From assembly GCF_001540865.1 (NCBI RefSeq), contig NC_033628.1:10716415-10780414 (forward strand): a DNA stretch of 64,000 nucleotides, in the 5' to 3' direction. Positions 13,217 to 24,811 of this stretch are shown here, piece after piece. The DNA comes from Ananas comosus. Lineage: Eukaryota; Streptophyta; Magnoliopsida; Poales; Bromeliaceae. The notes under the pieces were generated by a model. That model saw only the letters and a program-made list of their open reading frames with translations, was not told the DNA's origin and made no database searches. A program made the translations under genes and the position numbers. Numbering within the stretch: position 1 is the first letter of the stretch; each line of letters starts with the position of its first letter.

Positions 13217-13885
13217 GGACTTTTTTTAAATAACCCTCTAAAATTTTTAAAATTTGCGCGAATAACCCACTCAATTTTTATTTGTAAAATAACCCTCTTT
13301 TGCCACGTGGCGCCACGTTAGAATTTTTTTAAAGGGGTAAATCGTTACGGCGTTTTTTCATTTTTTTTAAAGAGGTGAATCGTTCACCGTCTTTTCCTAT
13401 TTCTTTTAAAGAGGGTGAACTTTTCACCCGTTTCTCCCATACTTTATTTACTGTTATTTTCTATATTCCATATATAATCCTAACAATCACATAAAATTTA
13501 ACAAATTATATTATAATTTAACAACTTTTAAATCTGAATATTATCTATATAATTTCATATAATCTTAACTGCTTTTATATGAAATTATATGGATAAATTA
13601 TTAGGATTTAAAAGTTGTTAAGATTATATGGGATATAGAAAGAAACAGTAAATAAGTGAAAGACGGTGAATGATTTACCGTTTTTAAAAGAAATGGGAGA
13701 AAGCGGTGAACGATTCACCGCCTTTAAAAGAAATAAGAGAAAACGGCGAACGATTCACCGTCTTTATAAGAAAATCCTGACGTGGCGCCTACGTGGCGAA
13801 AGGAGGGTTAGTTTTACAAATAAAATTTTCATATAGTTATTTTGCCAATTACAATTTTTTAGAGGGTTATTTTATAAAAAAGCCC
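13217..13885. mobile_element. Foldback Mutator-like MITE with 8-bp target duplication
   Basis: The element is flanked by GATTTCGA on both sides (13209-13216 and 13886-13893). The ends are TTTTTTTAAATAACCCTCTA and TAGAGGGTTATTTTATAAAA, with CCACGTGGCGCCACGT and GACGTGGCGCCTACGTGG just inside. The inverted repeat continues almost to the centre (about 13.56 kb), so nearly the whole 669 bp can fold into a hairpin. Each arm carries several near-palindromic GGTGAACGATTCACC words spaced by AAAAGAAAT-like linkers. An 8-bp duplication fits the Mutator-like group (8-11 bp) but would also fit hAT; the MULE call rests on long ends with GC-rich CACGTGGCG blocks. Confidence 0.75.
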
Positions 13886-14700
13886 GATTTCGAATCACAA
13901 TAGTTAGACTCATTATATATTACATATATAGGTGTTCGAATTACAGTGCATGAAATGTTATAACACCGGGTGCATGAAATAATTTACTCTCGAGTCATAC
14001 CAGTATCGTGCAGTAGGATCGGCAGCTACAGCCACCCCTACTCTGAGAAATTATTGCGTGCACTCAGTGTATTCACTTGCCACATGCACCGCGCATAATA
14101 ATATCGTACTGCTAATTAATTCATTGCATTTTAGTTTCAAGCTTTTAATTTTTGGTAATATTTCGGTTTAAATTTTTAGATTATTATAAGCAAAATTCAC
14201 GATCTAATTTACTTTACTATATCATAATGTATTATTGATTTACATTTTATTTGAGACCTTAAAGAAAATTGATGCCTAAAATTTTATAATTTTATATATA
14301 TATATATATAGGCGAGAGGAGCGGTGCATGGGGATGCACTCGTACACCTGTTGCGGGCGATAATTTTTTCGCCAACCCACTCCGCACGTGCGACCAAAAC
14401 CGCCTCTTAAATCTCACATAGGTTAAAATGTATGAAGAACCCCTACACTACCGTTCATCTGAAATGGACCCTTCAACTAATTAATTTTTTTCTTTGTTTA
14501 CTGTGAATTCTTTGATAAATTTTTTGATTGATTAGAGATGTTAAAGCAACACTAATAAGTAAACAAATTTGGAAGTTGAAGGATGTGAATCGGAAATGGA
14601 ATATCGTTGAGGAGTTCTTTATACATTTTGCACCAAGCTAAGCTAATAAACACCCACCCACTCCACCACTTTTCCCCTCCCAAACCCCTCTGTTTTTTGC
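13886..14700. other. Spacer and presumed upstream region of DCL1
   Basis: Short unassigned repeats: (TA)n near 14294-14310 and GTGCATGAAAT words near 13.95-13.98 kb. No gene and no confident TATA box. It is the expected promoter side of the DCL1 gene, and the transcription start probably lies in or just before the CT-rich stretch near 14.70-14.78 kb; that is inference from position and composition. Confidence 0.3.
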
Positions 14701-14735
14701 CTCTTCGTCCCACTCTACAGATAAACCGAATCTTT

Positions 14736-14777
<42 letters not shown>

Positions 14778-14824
14778 TTCCTCTTTCTTCTTTTTCTGCT
14801 ATTAACCCCTCTCAAGCGTTGTTG

Positions 14825-14857
<33 letters not shown>

Positions 14858-15173
14858 AGAGAGAGAGATAGAGAGAGAGTAGCGTTGATACACCGTGTGG
14901 AATCAGAACAATATCTTACTTCGCTTTTTTTTTTTTTTTTTTCTTCTTTTTGTTCCTCTCAATTCTTGCGTGATTTGTACGGTATATCACCGCCGCTCCC
15001 TTGCTATCTGTCTCCCTCTCCCTCTCCCCCAAGCTTCTTCTGAGGACAAGAAAAGGAAGCCCAAAAAAAAGAAAAGAAAAGAAGAAGAAGAAATCTCTTA
15101 TTTTGTTGTTGTTGTTGTTGTTGTTGTTGTTGCTGCTGCTGCTGCTGTTGTTGTTGTTGTGTTTGTTTGTTAC

Positions 15174-15210
<37 letters not shown>

Positions 15211-15215
15211 CGGAG
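14701..15215 (+). promoter_or_regulatory. DCL1: Microsatellite-rich leader of DCL1
   Basis: Directly upstream of the DCL1 start codon lie, in order, a (CT)n tract (about 14738-14775), a (GT)n tract (about 14822-14852), a GAGA stretch, a poly-T run, purine-rich sequence and a long (GTT)n run with an internal (GCT)n block (about 15103-15210) that stops five bases before the ATG at 15216. CT-rich leaders are common around plant transcription starts. An upstream ATG at 14895 is in frame with DCL1 with no stop between, but it would encode Phe, Val, Ala and Cys homopolymer runs, so the ATG at 15216 is preferred. Confidence 0.5.
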
Positions 15216-15383
15216 ATGGAGAGGAGCGACCCGGCATCGTACTGGTTCGGCGACGACGACGACGACTTCGACCCCGCGGCGCTCCCCGCCCTCGATCGCG
15301 CCGCGGACGACGACGGCGGCTTTCTCTCCGAGATCGACCGCATCCTCGAGAGCATCAACTCAGAACAGGCCTCGCCCCCGGCC

Positions 15384-15418
<35 letters not shown>

Positions 15419-18400
15419 GCCGCCTGAAATTGTTGTGGCCTCTGAATTCGCAATCGCCGAGACGGCAGCGGCGGCGGTCCTCGGGAAGGAGTTCGTCGTC
15501 AAGAACGGCGGAGCGGCGAGGAGGGACGGCGATTGGAGGGATCGGAGAAGGCGGGGGGACGGCGAGTGGGGCCGGAAGAGAGAGCGCGACGGCCTCGCCG
15601 GAGACAGGAGGGAGTGCCGGCGAGGGTATTGGGAGCGCGACAGGTCCGGGAAGGTCGTCTACCGTGTCGGCTTTTGGGAGCCCGACTGCGAAAGAGAGGC
15701 CAAGAGAGTGCGAAGGGGTAGCCCGGAGCAAACCAGGGCGAGCCCCGAGTCGCGGCGGACGGAGGATGCCGCCGCTGCCGCAGCGGCAAAGAAGGAGAAG
15801 CCGGCAGAGGAGCAGGCGCGGCAGTACCAGCTCGACGTCCTCGAGCAGGCGAAGAAGAAGAACACCATCGCCTTTCTTGAGACCGGGGCCGGGAAGACCC
15901 TCATTGCCGTGCTTCTGATCAAGAGCGTCTGCGCAGATTTGCTCAAAGAGAACAAGAAGATGCTCGCCATCTTCCTCGTCCCAAAAGTCCCTCTTGTGTA
16001 TCAGGTAGTATATCTAGCACAAGAGGAAGCTCTGATATTGTGTGCTTGTTTCTAAGGGTTTTGAATTTTGATGATTACAGCAAGCGGAGGTCATTCGCGA
16101 GAGGACCGGGTGCAATGTCGGGCATTACTGCGGGGAGATGGGACAAGATTTCTGGGATGCTCGGAGATGGCAACGCGAATTTGAATCCAAAGAGGCAAGA
16201 GTCTCATTTTTTTTTTCTCGAATTTCCTCGTGAAAAGTTAATCTTTTTACTCGTCTCTATATCTTAATTTTTGATATCTTGGTTCAGTTTAGTGTGCAAC
16301 TTCGATGGGGATATGTTTTCAAAGGAACTTCCGTACTAAGATTTAAACAATTCGCTTTATTAGCTTCGGAGGAATTTTTAGGAGATTCTTCAAGAACATA
16401 TTGAAATGAGTTGTTCTTTGCAGGTACTAGTTATGACAGCTCAAATTTTATTAAACATTCTCAGGCACAGTATAATTAAAATGGAAGCTATCCATCTTCT
16501 AATTTTGGATGAGTGCCATCATGCTGTGAAAAAACATCCATATTCCTTAGTGATGTCTGAATTTTATCATACAACTCCAAAGGATAGAAGGCCTGCTGTT
16601 TTCGGTATGACGGCTTCTCCTGTCAACTTGAAGGGTATGATCTTTTTGGAGTGTTGTGTTGTTCCATCGTAACTTTCCGTTGTTCTTTTCTTGGCTAGCA
16701 CATGCAATAGCATTCGCCATCTTGTGTTCCAAAACTTCTGCTAGTAGTGAATTGGATTTTTTTTTTTTTCTTTCTGCTCAGGAGTTTCTAGTCAGGAGGA
16801 CTGTGCTATCAAGATTCGGAATCTTGAAAGCAAATTGGATTCCATTGTGTGTACGGTGAAAGATCGAAAAGAGCTGGAGAAACATGTTCCTATGCCTTTG
16901 GAAATTGTCATCCAGTATGATAAAGCAGCTACTCTCTGGTCGCTGCATGAGCAAATTAAACAAATGGAAGTGGCTGTTGAAGAAGCTGCGCGCTCTAGCT
17001 CGCGAAGAAGCAAGTGGCAGTTCATGGGAGCTCGAGACGCGGGGTCAAAGGAGGAACTGCGCCTCGTCTATGGTGTTTCCGAAAGAACTGAAAGTGACGG
17101 TGCTGCTAATTTAATTCAGAAATTGCGAGCTATAAATTATGCCCTAGGTGAACTAGGACAATGGTGTGCTTATAAGGTATATTTCATTATATCAAATTGC
17201 CTGTAGCTAATGTTTTGCAAACACATCATATTTAAATAGCTCTTGCAAAACTGGTTTCAGGTTGCGCAATCATTTTTGACAGCTTTGCAAAATGATGAAA
17301 GGGCTAATTACCAGGTTGATGTCAAGTTTCAAGAGCAATATCTAATGAAAGTTGTAGGATTATTGCAATGCCAGCTGTCTGAGGGAGCTGTCACGAAAAA
17401 TGATTCAGACAATGCAAATATGCGCAATGGTGACTGCCAGTGCACGGAAGAACTAGAGGAGGGGGAGTTGCCGGACAGTCATGGTCGGTGCTTGAGTTTG
17501 GCTTGTTACTAGCTTTTCTCAATCTTCTAAATTTTTCACTTTCGTTTTATAGATCTTTTTTGTGGGTTTTTTTTTTTTTTTTTTTTTTTTCCATTTGTTT
17601 AGTTTATCTGATTTTGTCTGCATTGCAACTTTTGTAGCCGTCTCTGGTGGTGAACATGTAGACATTATCATTGGAGCTGCTGTGGCAGATGGAAAAGTTA
17701 CTCCTAAGGTGCAGGCGTTGATTAAAATACTTCTTAAGTACCAACACACAGAGGATTTTCGTGCTATTATCTTTGTGGAGCGAGTGGTTGCTGCATTAGT
17801 TCTTCCCAAGGTTAAATATACCCTACTGCTTTATTTATTTATCTGCGAAAGATCTTATAGTGAGCCTAGATCACTTTATGTAACTCTTTTTCTTTCCATA
17901 TTCAGGTCTTCTCAGAGCTTCCGTCCTTGAGCTTCATTAAATGCGCGAGTTTGATTGGACACAACAATAATCAGGAGATGCGCACATGCCAAATGCAGGA
18001 CACGATCGCTAGATTTCGTGATGGAAGGGTATGTTTTAATTCCAGAAATTTCTGGGTGCTAAAATCATATAGCTGCAACTAGTGCTGGGATTCATATTTT
18101 TAATGAAATTTTTGTTGGCCGCTATTTAGCTTGCTTATTGTTTATTTGCAAACTGGCTGTCCCCTTGAAGTACTGTCTTCTGAAATAATACTAAGAAGTC
18201 TTGCCCACCTTTGGAGCAAAGTTGATGTACGATGAAGTTGTTCATTGTAACATGCAGGTTACTTTACTAGTAGCTACAAGTGTAGCTGAGGAAGGACTTG
18301 ATATTCGGCAGTGCAATGTTGTTATTCGTTTTGACCTTGCAAAAACTGTTCTAGCTTATATCCAATCAAGAGGTCGTGCTAGGAAGCCTGGATCAGATTA

Positions 18401-21400
18401 CATATTGATGCTTGAAAGGTACTTGATGTTTACTAGGAAGTTGTATACACTACTAGTTATTTATCTTATTTTGCTAAACCAGACTGATGTAATTTTCAGG
18501 GAGAACTTATCACATGAAACATTTTTGAGGAATGCCCGTAATAGTGAGGAAACGTTGAGAAAGGAAGCTATAGAGAGAACTGATCTCAGTCATCTTAAAG
18601 GTACTCCTAGGTTAAATCCAATTGATATATTACCCGGTTCGATGTATCAGGTGGAGTCAACAGGTGCTGTTGTCAGTTTAAATTCTGCTGTTGGACTCAT
18701 CCATTTTTACTGCTCCCAGCTACCCAGCGACAGGTACTTGCCTTTCATGAGGAACTGTAGATCTCTAGGTCTTTCTCTGAATTGCCTTTTTTTAAAATTC
18801 TTTTTATAATTTTGTGAATTTAATGCATCTTATGTTGAATTAGATATTCAATACTTCGTCCGGAGTTCATAATGGAAAGACATGAGAGGCCTGGGGGCCC
18901 AACTGAATATTCCTGCAAGCTTCAACTCCCTTGTAATGCTCCATTTGAGAAGCTTGAGGGTCCTATATGCAGTTCAATGCGCCTGGCACAGCAAGTATGA
19001 TTATATTTGGCTACCAATTATTATCAAACAATGTGGGTATCAGAAAAAGTGTGAACTGGGAGTTGTCTCTACTTTGCAGGCTGTTTGTTTGGCTGCTTGC
19101 AAGAAACTACATGAAATGGGAGCATTTACGGACATGCTTTTACCTGACAAAGGAAGTGGAGAGAGGGGTGAAAAAGTTGAGCAGAATGATGAAGGTGATC
19201 CGCTTCCTGGAACAGCACGGCATAGAGAGTTCTATCCTGAAGGTGTTGCAGAAATTTTACAGGTGAGTTCATTTCAAACTCTGTTATTTATTTCCAATCA
19301 TTTTTCGCATCATTTGAATTGTTGTTTACGGAAGGTGGTGATATTCCAATTTATAGGTTTAGAGGGAATTCTTTCATTATTATTAGTGTAATCATGCTTG
19401 CAAATTTAGTCATCCATTTGAGAATAATTTTTGCTGAAGATTGATCTGAGATTCGCTTTGATATTAGCATCATCTAGAAGACAATAACTGAAAATCTACA
19501 ATGCAAGTTATTTTTTTTCCACTGTAAAGCTTTTGCTTTTTCACTAAAGTTTAAACATTTCCTTTTTGCATACTATTTCGGGTTTCTATTGGTCTTGCTC
19601 AGGCAAATGGGCAATTGATAGATCTAAACACATCTTTAAGCCTTGGAGGGTGGATCTGTCATTTCATTTATTGGGTGATGTGACCTTCATTTATTTCCAT
19701 TTTTGTTACAAAGAAAGGACATAGACTAAGACTGAGCGAATTGACGGAAAAAAAAAAAAAAATCAGGCTTCTATCAGATTAATAGTGTGCAGTGATTTTC
19801 CTCATTCCATGGTGTCTGGTTACTATTCTTACTGCTGCACCACCATCAAGTGCTTTTTCGACCCTTGTCTCTCGAGTAGTGTACTTTTTTTCTTTTTGCT
19901 AGGAACGCATTCGAAGCCTTACATTGGAGTTATCTTTATGAATGCAGGGAGAGTGGATTTTATCTGGGAGAGATGGCTCCCACAAGTGTCAATTGTTCAA
20001 ATTGCATATGTATGCTGTCACCTGCGTTAATATTGGGACTTCTAAGGACCCATTTCTTACGCAAGTTTCAGATTTTGCTGTCCTTTTTGGCAGTGAGCTG
20101 GATGCAGAGGTATAAATTGATTACCGCTTTGCCACACAATCTGGAAATGGTTTGTTCATCTCTAAGAACTCGTTTATATTTTGTAGGTTTTATCGATGAC
20201 GATGGATCTCTTTGTTGCTAGAACAATGGTTACAAAGGCATCTCTTGTCTTCCGGGGACCAATAGAGATAATGGAAACTCAGGTTTGTTGCTCTTCTCTA
20301 TCATAAGAAATATATATGGTATAAGCTGCTGATTTTTCACTTTTGGTATTAATATTTTTTTCCAGCTGGTTTTGCTGAAAAGCTTTCATGTTAGACTCAT
20401 GAGCATTGTACTTGATGTCGATGTTGAACCCTCGACGACTCCATGGGATCCTGCAAAAGCCTATCTATTTGTGCCTATAGTAGCTGAGAAATGCGTTAAT
20501 CCTGTAGAAGAGATTGACTGGATGCTGATTGATAACATAGTGAACGAACACGCATGGAAGAATCCACTTCAGAGGGCACGCCCTGATGTTTACTTAGGTA
20601 CCAATGAGCGAACCCTTGGTGGAGATAGGAGGGAGTATGGGTTTGGAAAACTACGTCATGGAATGGCTTTTGGTCAAAAAGCCCATCCTACTTATGGTAT
20701 CAGAGGAGCTGTTGCGGAATTCGATGTTGTTAAAGCTTCTGGGTTAGTCCCTAATCGGGATTATGGAGTAAGCATGGATGAAGCTTATTATTATAGTCAA
20801 GGTAAATTATTCATGGCAGACACCTGTATGGACACGAAAGAACTTGTTGGAAGGATTGTAACAGCTGCACATTCGGGGAAAAGGTTCTATGTCGATTCTG
20901 TTCGCTACGAAATGAATGCTGAGAACTCATTTCCCAGGAAGGAGGGTTACCTAGGGCCGTTGGAGTATAGCTCTTATGCTGATTACTACAGGCAGAAGTA
21001 AGTTAAATATTCCTTTGTTGAATGTGTCCTGTATATAAGCTTTCAAGAGATTCTAATGTATCAGGTTTATAAGCTATCAAGATATTCTAAGTTCGGGTCA
21101 AATAAAATTCACATCGTTGTGTCTTTCAATTGTTTTCAGGTATGGTGTAGAGTTAATTTATAAGAAACAACCTCTTATACGAGGACGGGGCGTCTCATAT
21201 TGCAAGAATCTTCTCTCCCCTAGATTTGAGCATTCTGAAGGTAGTTTTTGTCATCTCCTTTTGCCTTTTTTTTTTTTTGTGCCTTATTCTCATTTTCACT
21301 TCTAACTGGCAGAACTTTGGGTTTTTGTAGCACGAGATGGTGAATCCGAGGAGAATCTAGACAAGACCTACTATGTATTTTTACCTCCCGAGTTATGCCT

Positions 21401-23801
21401 GGTTCATCCACTTCCTGGAGCTCTAGTCCGTGGTGCTCAAAGGTTGCCCTCGATAATGAGAAGGGTAGAGAGCCTTCTTCTGGCAGTTCAGCTGAAGGAT
21501 ATGATCAACTATCCTGTCCCCGCTTCAAAAGTACTTCCAGCTCCCTCAGTCTGTTTGTTTCCAAATCGATACTAAAAGAACCGGTTTTTCTTGAAAATCT
21601 TTAATTTGCTTATTTGGCTCCATGACCTCTTCTTTTTTTTGTCCTTTGGCCAGATATTGGAAGCCTTGACGGCAGCTTCATGTCAGGAGACATTCTGCTA
21701 TGAAAGAGCGGAGCTGCTTGGCGATGCATACCTCAAGTGGGTTGTCAGTAGATTCCTTTTCCTAAAATATCCTCAAAAACATGAGGGGCAACTTACCAGG
21801 ATGAGGCAACAGATGGTGAGTAACATGGTACTGTACCAATACGCCCTTAATAAGGGGCTCCAATCGTACATACAGGCAGATCGCTTTGCCCCTTCTAGAT
21901 GGGCTGCTCCTGGAGTTCTTCCTGTTTTCGATGAAGACACCAAAGAATTGGATTCGTCCATTTTTTATGAAGAATCTCCTGCTGATGACGGTGAGCTTCA
22001 AAAGGACTATTACGATGATTGTGAAGAAAATTTCCGAGAAGATGGTGAAATCGAGGGTGATTCAAGCTGCTATAGAGTTCTCTCTAGCAAAACTTTAGCA
22101 GATGTTGTGGAAGCATTGATTGGGGTCTATTATGTTGAAGGTGGGAAAATTGCAGCAAACCACCTTATGAACTGGATCGGGATCCAAGTGGAGCTGGACC
22201 CACTGGAGATTCCCCCTCCAAAGCCATATAATATACCTGAAAGCGTGATGAGGAGCATCGATTTTGATTCCCTAGAAGGCACATTGAACAACAGGTTTAG
22301 AGACAGGGGACTACTGGTTGAGGCCATTACGCATGCCTCGAGGCCTTCGTCGGGTGTTTCTTGTTACCAAAGGCTCGAATTTGTTGGTGATGCTGTGTTG
22401 GACCATTTGATCACAAGGCACTTATTCTTCACGTACACTGACTTGCCCCCTGGTCGCCTGACTGACTTGCGGGCTGCAGCTGTAAACAACGAGAACTTTG
22501 CACGGGTTGCGGTCAAGCACAAGCTGCACGCGCACCTTCGTCATGGATCAAGTGCATTGGAGGCACAGGTTTGCTTGTTTTCATTCACCTGTTTCTAGCT
22601 TAAAGGGATTAAAAATGAGTAAATGAATGTTTTGTTTTGTTGAAGATTCGGGAATTCGTGAAGGAAGTACAAGAAGAGCTGTCAAAACCAGGTTTCAACT
22701 CTTTCGGTCTTGGAGATTGTAAGGCTCCAAAGGTTCTTGGAGATATTGTTGAGTCTATTGCTGGAGCCATTTTTCTTGACAGTGGGCGTGATACTTCAAT
22801 AGTTTGGACGGTAGTTTTTTGGTTCTTTCAGTTGATTCACTATTGTAGCATTTTTATTCCAGATCCCATGAAAGAATGAAATAATATTTTGGGTAAAATG
22901 TATGGAAAGTCCCTTACTATGTTATTATTGCTAGTTGGTCCCTAAACTTAAAGACTTAGAAGTCCTTTCGTAATTAAGTTATCTTACAACATGCGACTTC
23001 TTCCTATAATGTTGTAACCTTTTTAACTGCTTCAAGAACAATGGAATAAGTAGTCATTATAGACAGTTAAGATGACCTATACAGGATCAGCTGTACTTAT
23101 TTATTTTTATGAAATTGCAATATATGAGAAGGCTCAAGAATTAAAATCTTTCAGTGAAGAGTTCAGAGGCTAAATCTCAATGTCAGGATTGTACATGGAT
23201 ACCTTACTGATTTTTGCAGCAAAAAAGGTCATATGATTGATTCCTTTTGCCACCCAGGTATTCCAACCGTTGCTGCATCCGATGGTGACCCCGGAGACTC
23301 TTCCGATGCACCCAGTGAGGGAGCTCCAAGAGCGCTGCCAGCAACAAGCTGAGGGCTTGGAATACAAAGCGACGCGCGCAGGCAACGTAGCTACAGTGGA
23401 AGTTTTCATCGATGGGGTTCAGATTGGAATAGCACAGAACCCACAGAAGAAAATGGCGCAGAAATTGGCTGCGAGGAATGCTCTCCACACCTTGAAGGAA
23501 AAGGACAGCGCATTGAAGAGAGATCCAGAGAAGAACGGTGAAAGGAGGAACGGAACTCAGATGTTCACAAGGCAAACTCTAAACGACATCTGCTTGCGAA
23601 GGCAATGGCCGATGCCGCAATACCGCTGTGTGAACGAAGGTGGCCCTGCACATGCGAAGAGGTTCGTCTATGCGGTGCGTGTTAACACATCCGATCGTGG
23701 ATGGACCGATGAGTGCATTGGGGAGCCCATGCCTAGCGTGAAGAAGGCGAAGGACTCTGCCGCTGTTCTTCTCCTCGAGCTTCTTAATCGATCGTATCCT
23801 G

Positions 23802-23840
<39 letters not shown>

Positions 23841-23842
23841 TT

Positions 23843-23881
<39 letters not shown>

Positions 23882-23905
23882 ACAATAATAAATAATTATA
23901 AATAA
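15216..23905 (+). CDS. DCL1: Dicer-like 1 ribonuclease (miRNA-producing DCL1), 19 coding exons
   Basis: Predicted 1891 aa, normal for plant DCL1, which cuts miRNA precursors in the nucleus. Exons: 15216-16004, 16081-16194, 16424-16634, 16782-17176, 17261-17483, 17638-17810, 17906-18028, 18258-18418, 18500-18733, 18844-18994, 19080-19262, 19948-20109, 20187-20282, 20366-20997, 21140-21240, 21331-21530, 21654-22568, 22646-22810, 23258-23905; every junction keeps frame. Order: acidic, Ala- and Arg-rich N-terminus with [16 protein letters not shown]; helicase with GAGKT (K227), DECH (330-333) and QSRGRAR; dicer dimerisation domain; PAZ in exons 14-16; RNase IIIa with [10 protein letters not shown] (E1336, D1340); RNase IIIb with [11 protein letters not shown] (E1558, D1562); two dsRNA-binding domains in exon 19. 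Catalytic residues are intact. Oddities: a GC-AG intron 2, and a C-terminal extension (1859-1891) of Asn runs past the usual family end. The miR162-type site implies feedback by its own product. DCL1 rather than DCL2-4 is clear from the N-terminal motif and second dsRBD. Confidence 0.97.
16195..16423 (+). other. DCL1: GC-AG intron 2 of DCL1
   Basis: Exon 2 must end after the codons for ESKE and exon 3 must start with VLVMTAQ to keep the conserved helicase sequence. At that point the sequence is AAAGAG/GCAAGAG, with no GT, and the acceptor is TTCTTTGCAG/GTACTAG. This matches the known minor GC-AG class of U2 introns, whose donors are typically AG/GCAAG. Phase is 0 on both sides. Confidence 0.85.
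20098..20196 (+). promoter_or_regulatory. DCL1: miR162-type target site split across the exon 12/13 junction
   Basis: The spliced mRNA joins CTGGATGCAGAG (20098-20109) to GTTTTATCGA (20187-20196). This is complementary to plant miR162 along its length with one bulged U on the target side. Regulation of DCL1 by miR162 is established in Arabidopsis. The site encodes LDAEVLS in the protein. Because 77 intron bases separate the halves in the gene, only spliced message can carry it. Confidence 0.88.
23804..23881 (+). repeat. AAT/AAC trinucleotide repeats coding a poly-Asn tail in DCL1
   Basis: Nine AAT codons (23804-23830), then GAT AAT GAT ATT, then thirteen AAC codons (23843-23881), all in frame with DCL1 and followed by seven more codons and a TAA. 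The repeat starts right after the last conserved residues of the second dsRNA-binding domain (ELLNRSYPD). Such tracts mutate by slippage and could vary between individuals. Confidence 0.92.
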
Positions 23906-24456
23906 TTATAATTGCTGTTGTTTTGTTATTATATTATTATTTGAATGGTGCCATTCCTTGTGGTCTCTGTTAAGTGCAGCTAGAGCCTAAACAGAGACAA
24001 GCTACACAGACAAGTGAAGTATTCTTTATGTGCAATGTTGTATGCCAGATGGTAATTATTAACTTAATTCTCTTGAGAGTGGAAAGGAATGAAAAGATGT
24101 TTTCTTTCAACTCTGTTGTTGCTGGTTCTGTTTCTAAACTGTTTGTTCCCAAGATGTGTAACTGGAAACCAGAATCCCAGGACCTGGAGTTGTTATGTGC
24201 CGATTTATCGGTTTACTGGTAAATGTGATAGTAATAATTTTAAGTAGATGAAGAATGTTCAGGTGGAGAGATCAGGTAAACTTGTTTGCTTATTTCATGT
24301 AACCCTAAGAAGTGATTGATTTCCTTGTTTAATTTAATTATAAATCATCCATGTAGAGAACAAGGTAAGTATCTTGACTATCAGGACTAATAAATAGGGT
24401 AAAATGAACTTCAGCTTTTTGGTAAATTGATTTTGAACTTTGAATTTTTGGCAAGG
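23906..24456. other. 3' flank of DCL1
   Basis: Begins with AATAAATAATTATAAATAAT, which offers several AATAAA-like polyadenylation signals, then moderately AT-rich unique sequence. The 82-codon frame at 23974-24222 has no recognisable motif and is probably 3' untranslated or intergenic DNA. Confidence 0.4.
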
Positions 24457-24811
24457 GAAAACTTCAAAAACCCCTCATGTGGTTTCGCACTTTTTCACTT
24501 TAGTATTCTATGGTTTAAAATGTATCAATTTGTCCCCATGTGGTTTTGTTTTTATCTTTTCTATAGTTTTTTTTTTAATATTTCGTTAAATTATATACAA
24601 AAAACTTCAGATACCCATTTAGATTCACTGAATATTTACTTTAGTACTCTTTAATTTTAATTTTGTCACTGATTTAAGAAAAAAAAACAATAAAATTGAT
24701 AAAAAAAAAAGAGAAAAACGAAACCACAGTGGCGCAAATTGGTACACTTTAAATCATATGGTACTAAAGTGAGAAAGTGTGAAATCACAGGGGGAGTTTT
24801 TGAAGTTATCT
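24457..24811. mobile_element. MITE of the AACTTCAAA/CTTTAGTACC family
   Basis: Inverted ends: AACTTCAAAAACCCCTCATG and TGTGGTTTCGCAC on the left, against GTGAAATCACAGGGGGAG and TTTTTGAAGTT on the right. The interior has CACTTTAGTA, TATCAATTTGTCCC and ATTTCGTTAAATTATA, as in the copies at 37.03, 38.34 and 61.0 kb. Non-coding; a ~355-bp Mutator-like type common in monocots. Confidence 0.65.

Noticed and set aside
14895..15215. In-frame N-terminal extension of DCL1 from the ATG at 14895
   Set aside because: It would code only Phe, Val, Ala and Cys runs from microsatellites and short odd peptides. DCL1-like sequence starts at 15216.
15001..15970. Long plus- and minus-strand frames overlapping DCL1 exon 1 (poly-Leu, poly-Gln, poly-Arg)
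   Set aside because: They are shadows of a GC-rich exon and of GTT repeats, with no domain and homopolymer content only.
20998..21139. Intronic miRNA in DCL1 intron 14, as miR838 in Arabidopsis
   Set aside because: The intron here is short (142 bases) and I see no extended hairpin.
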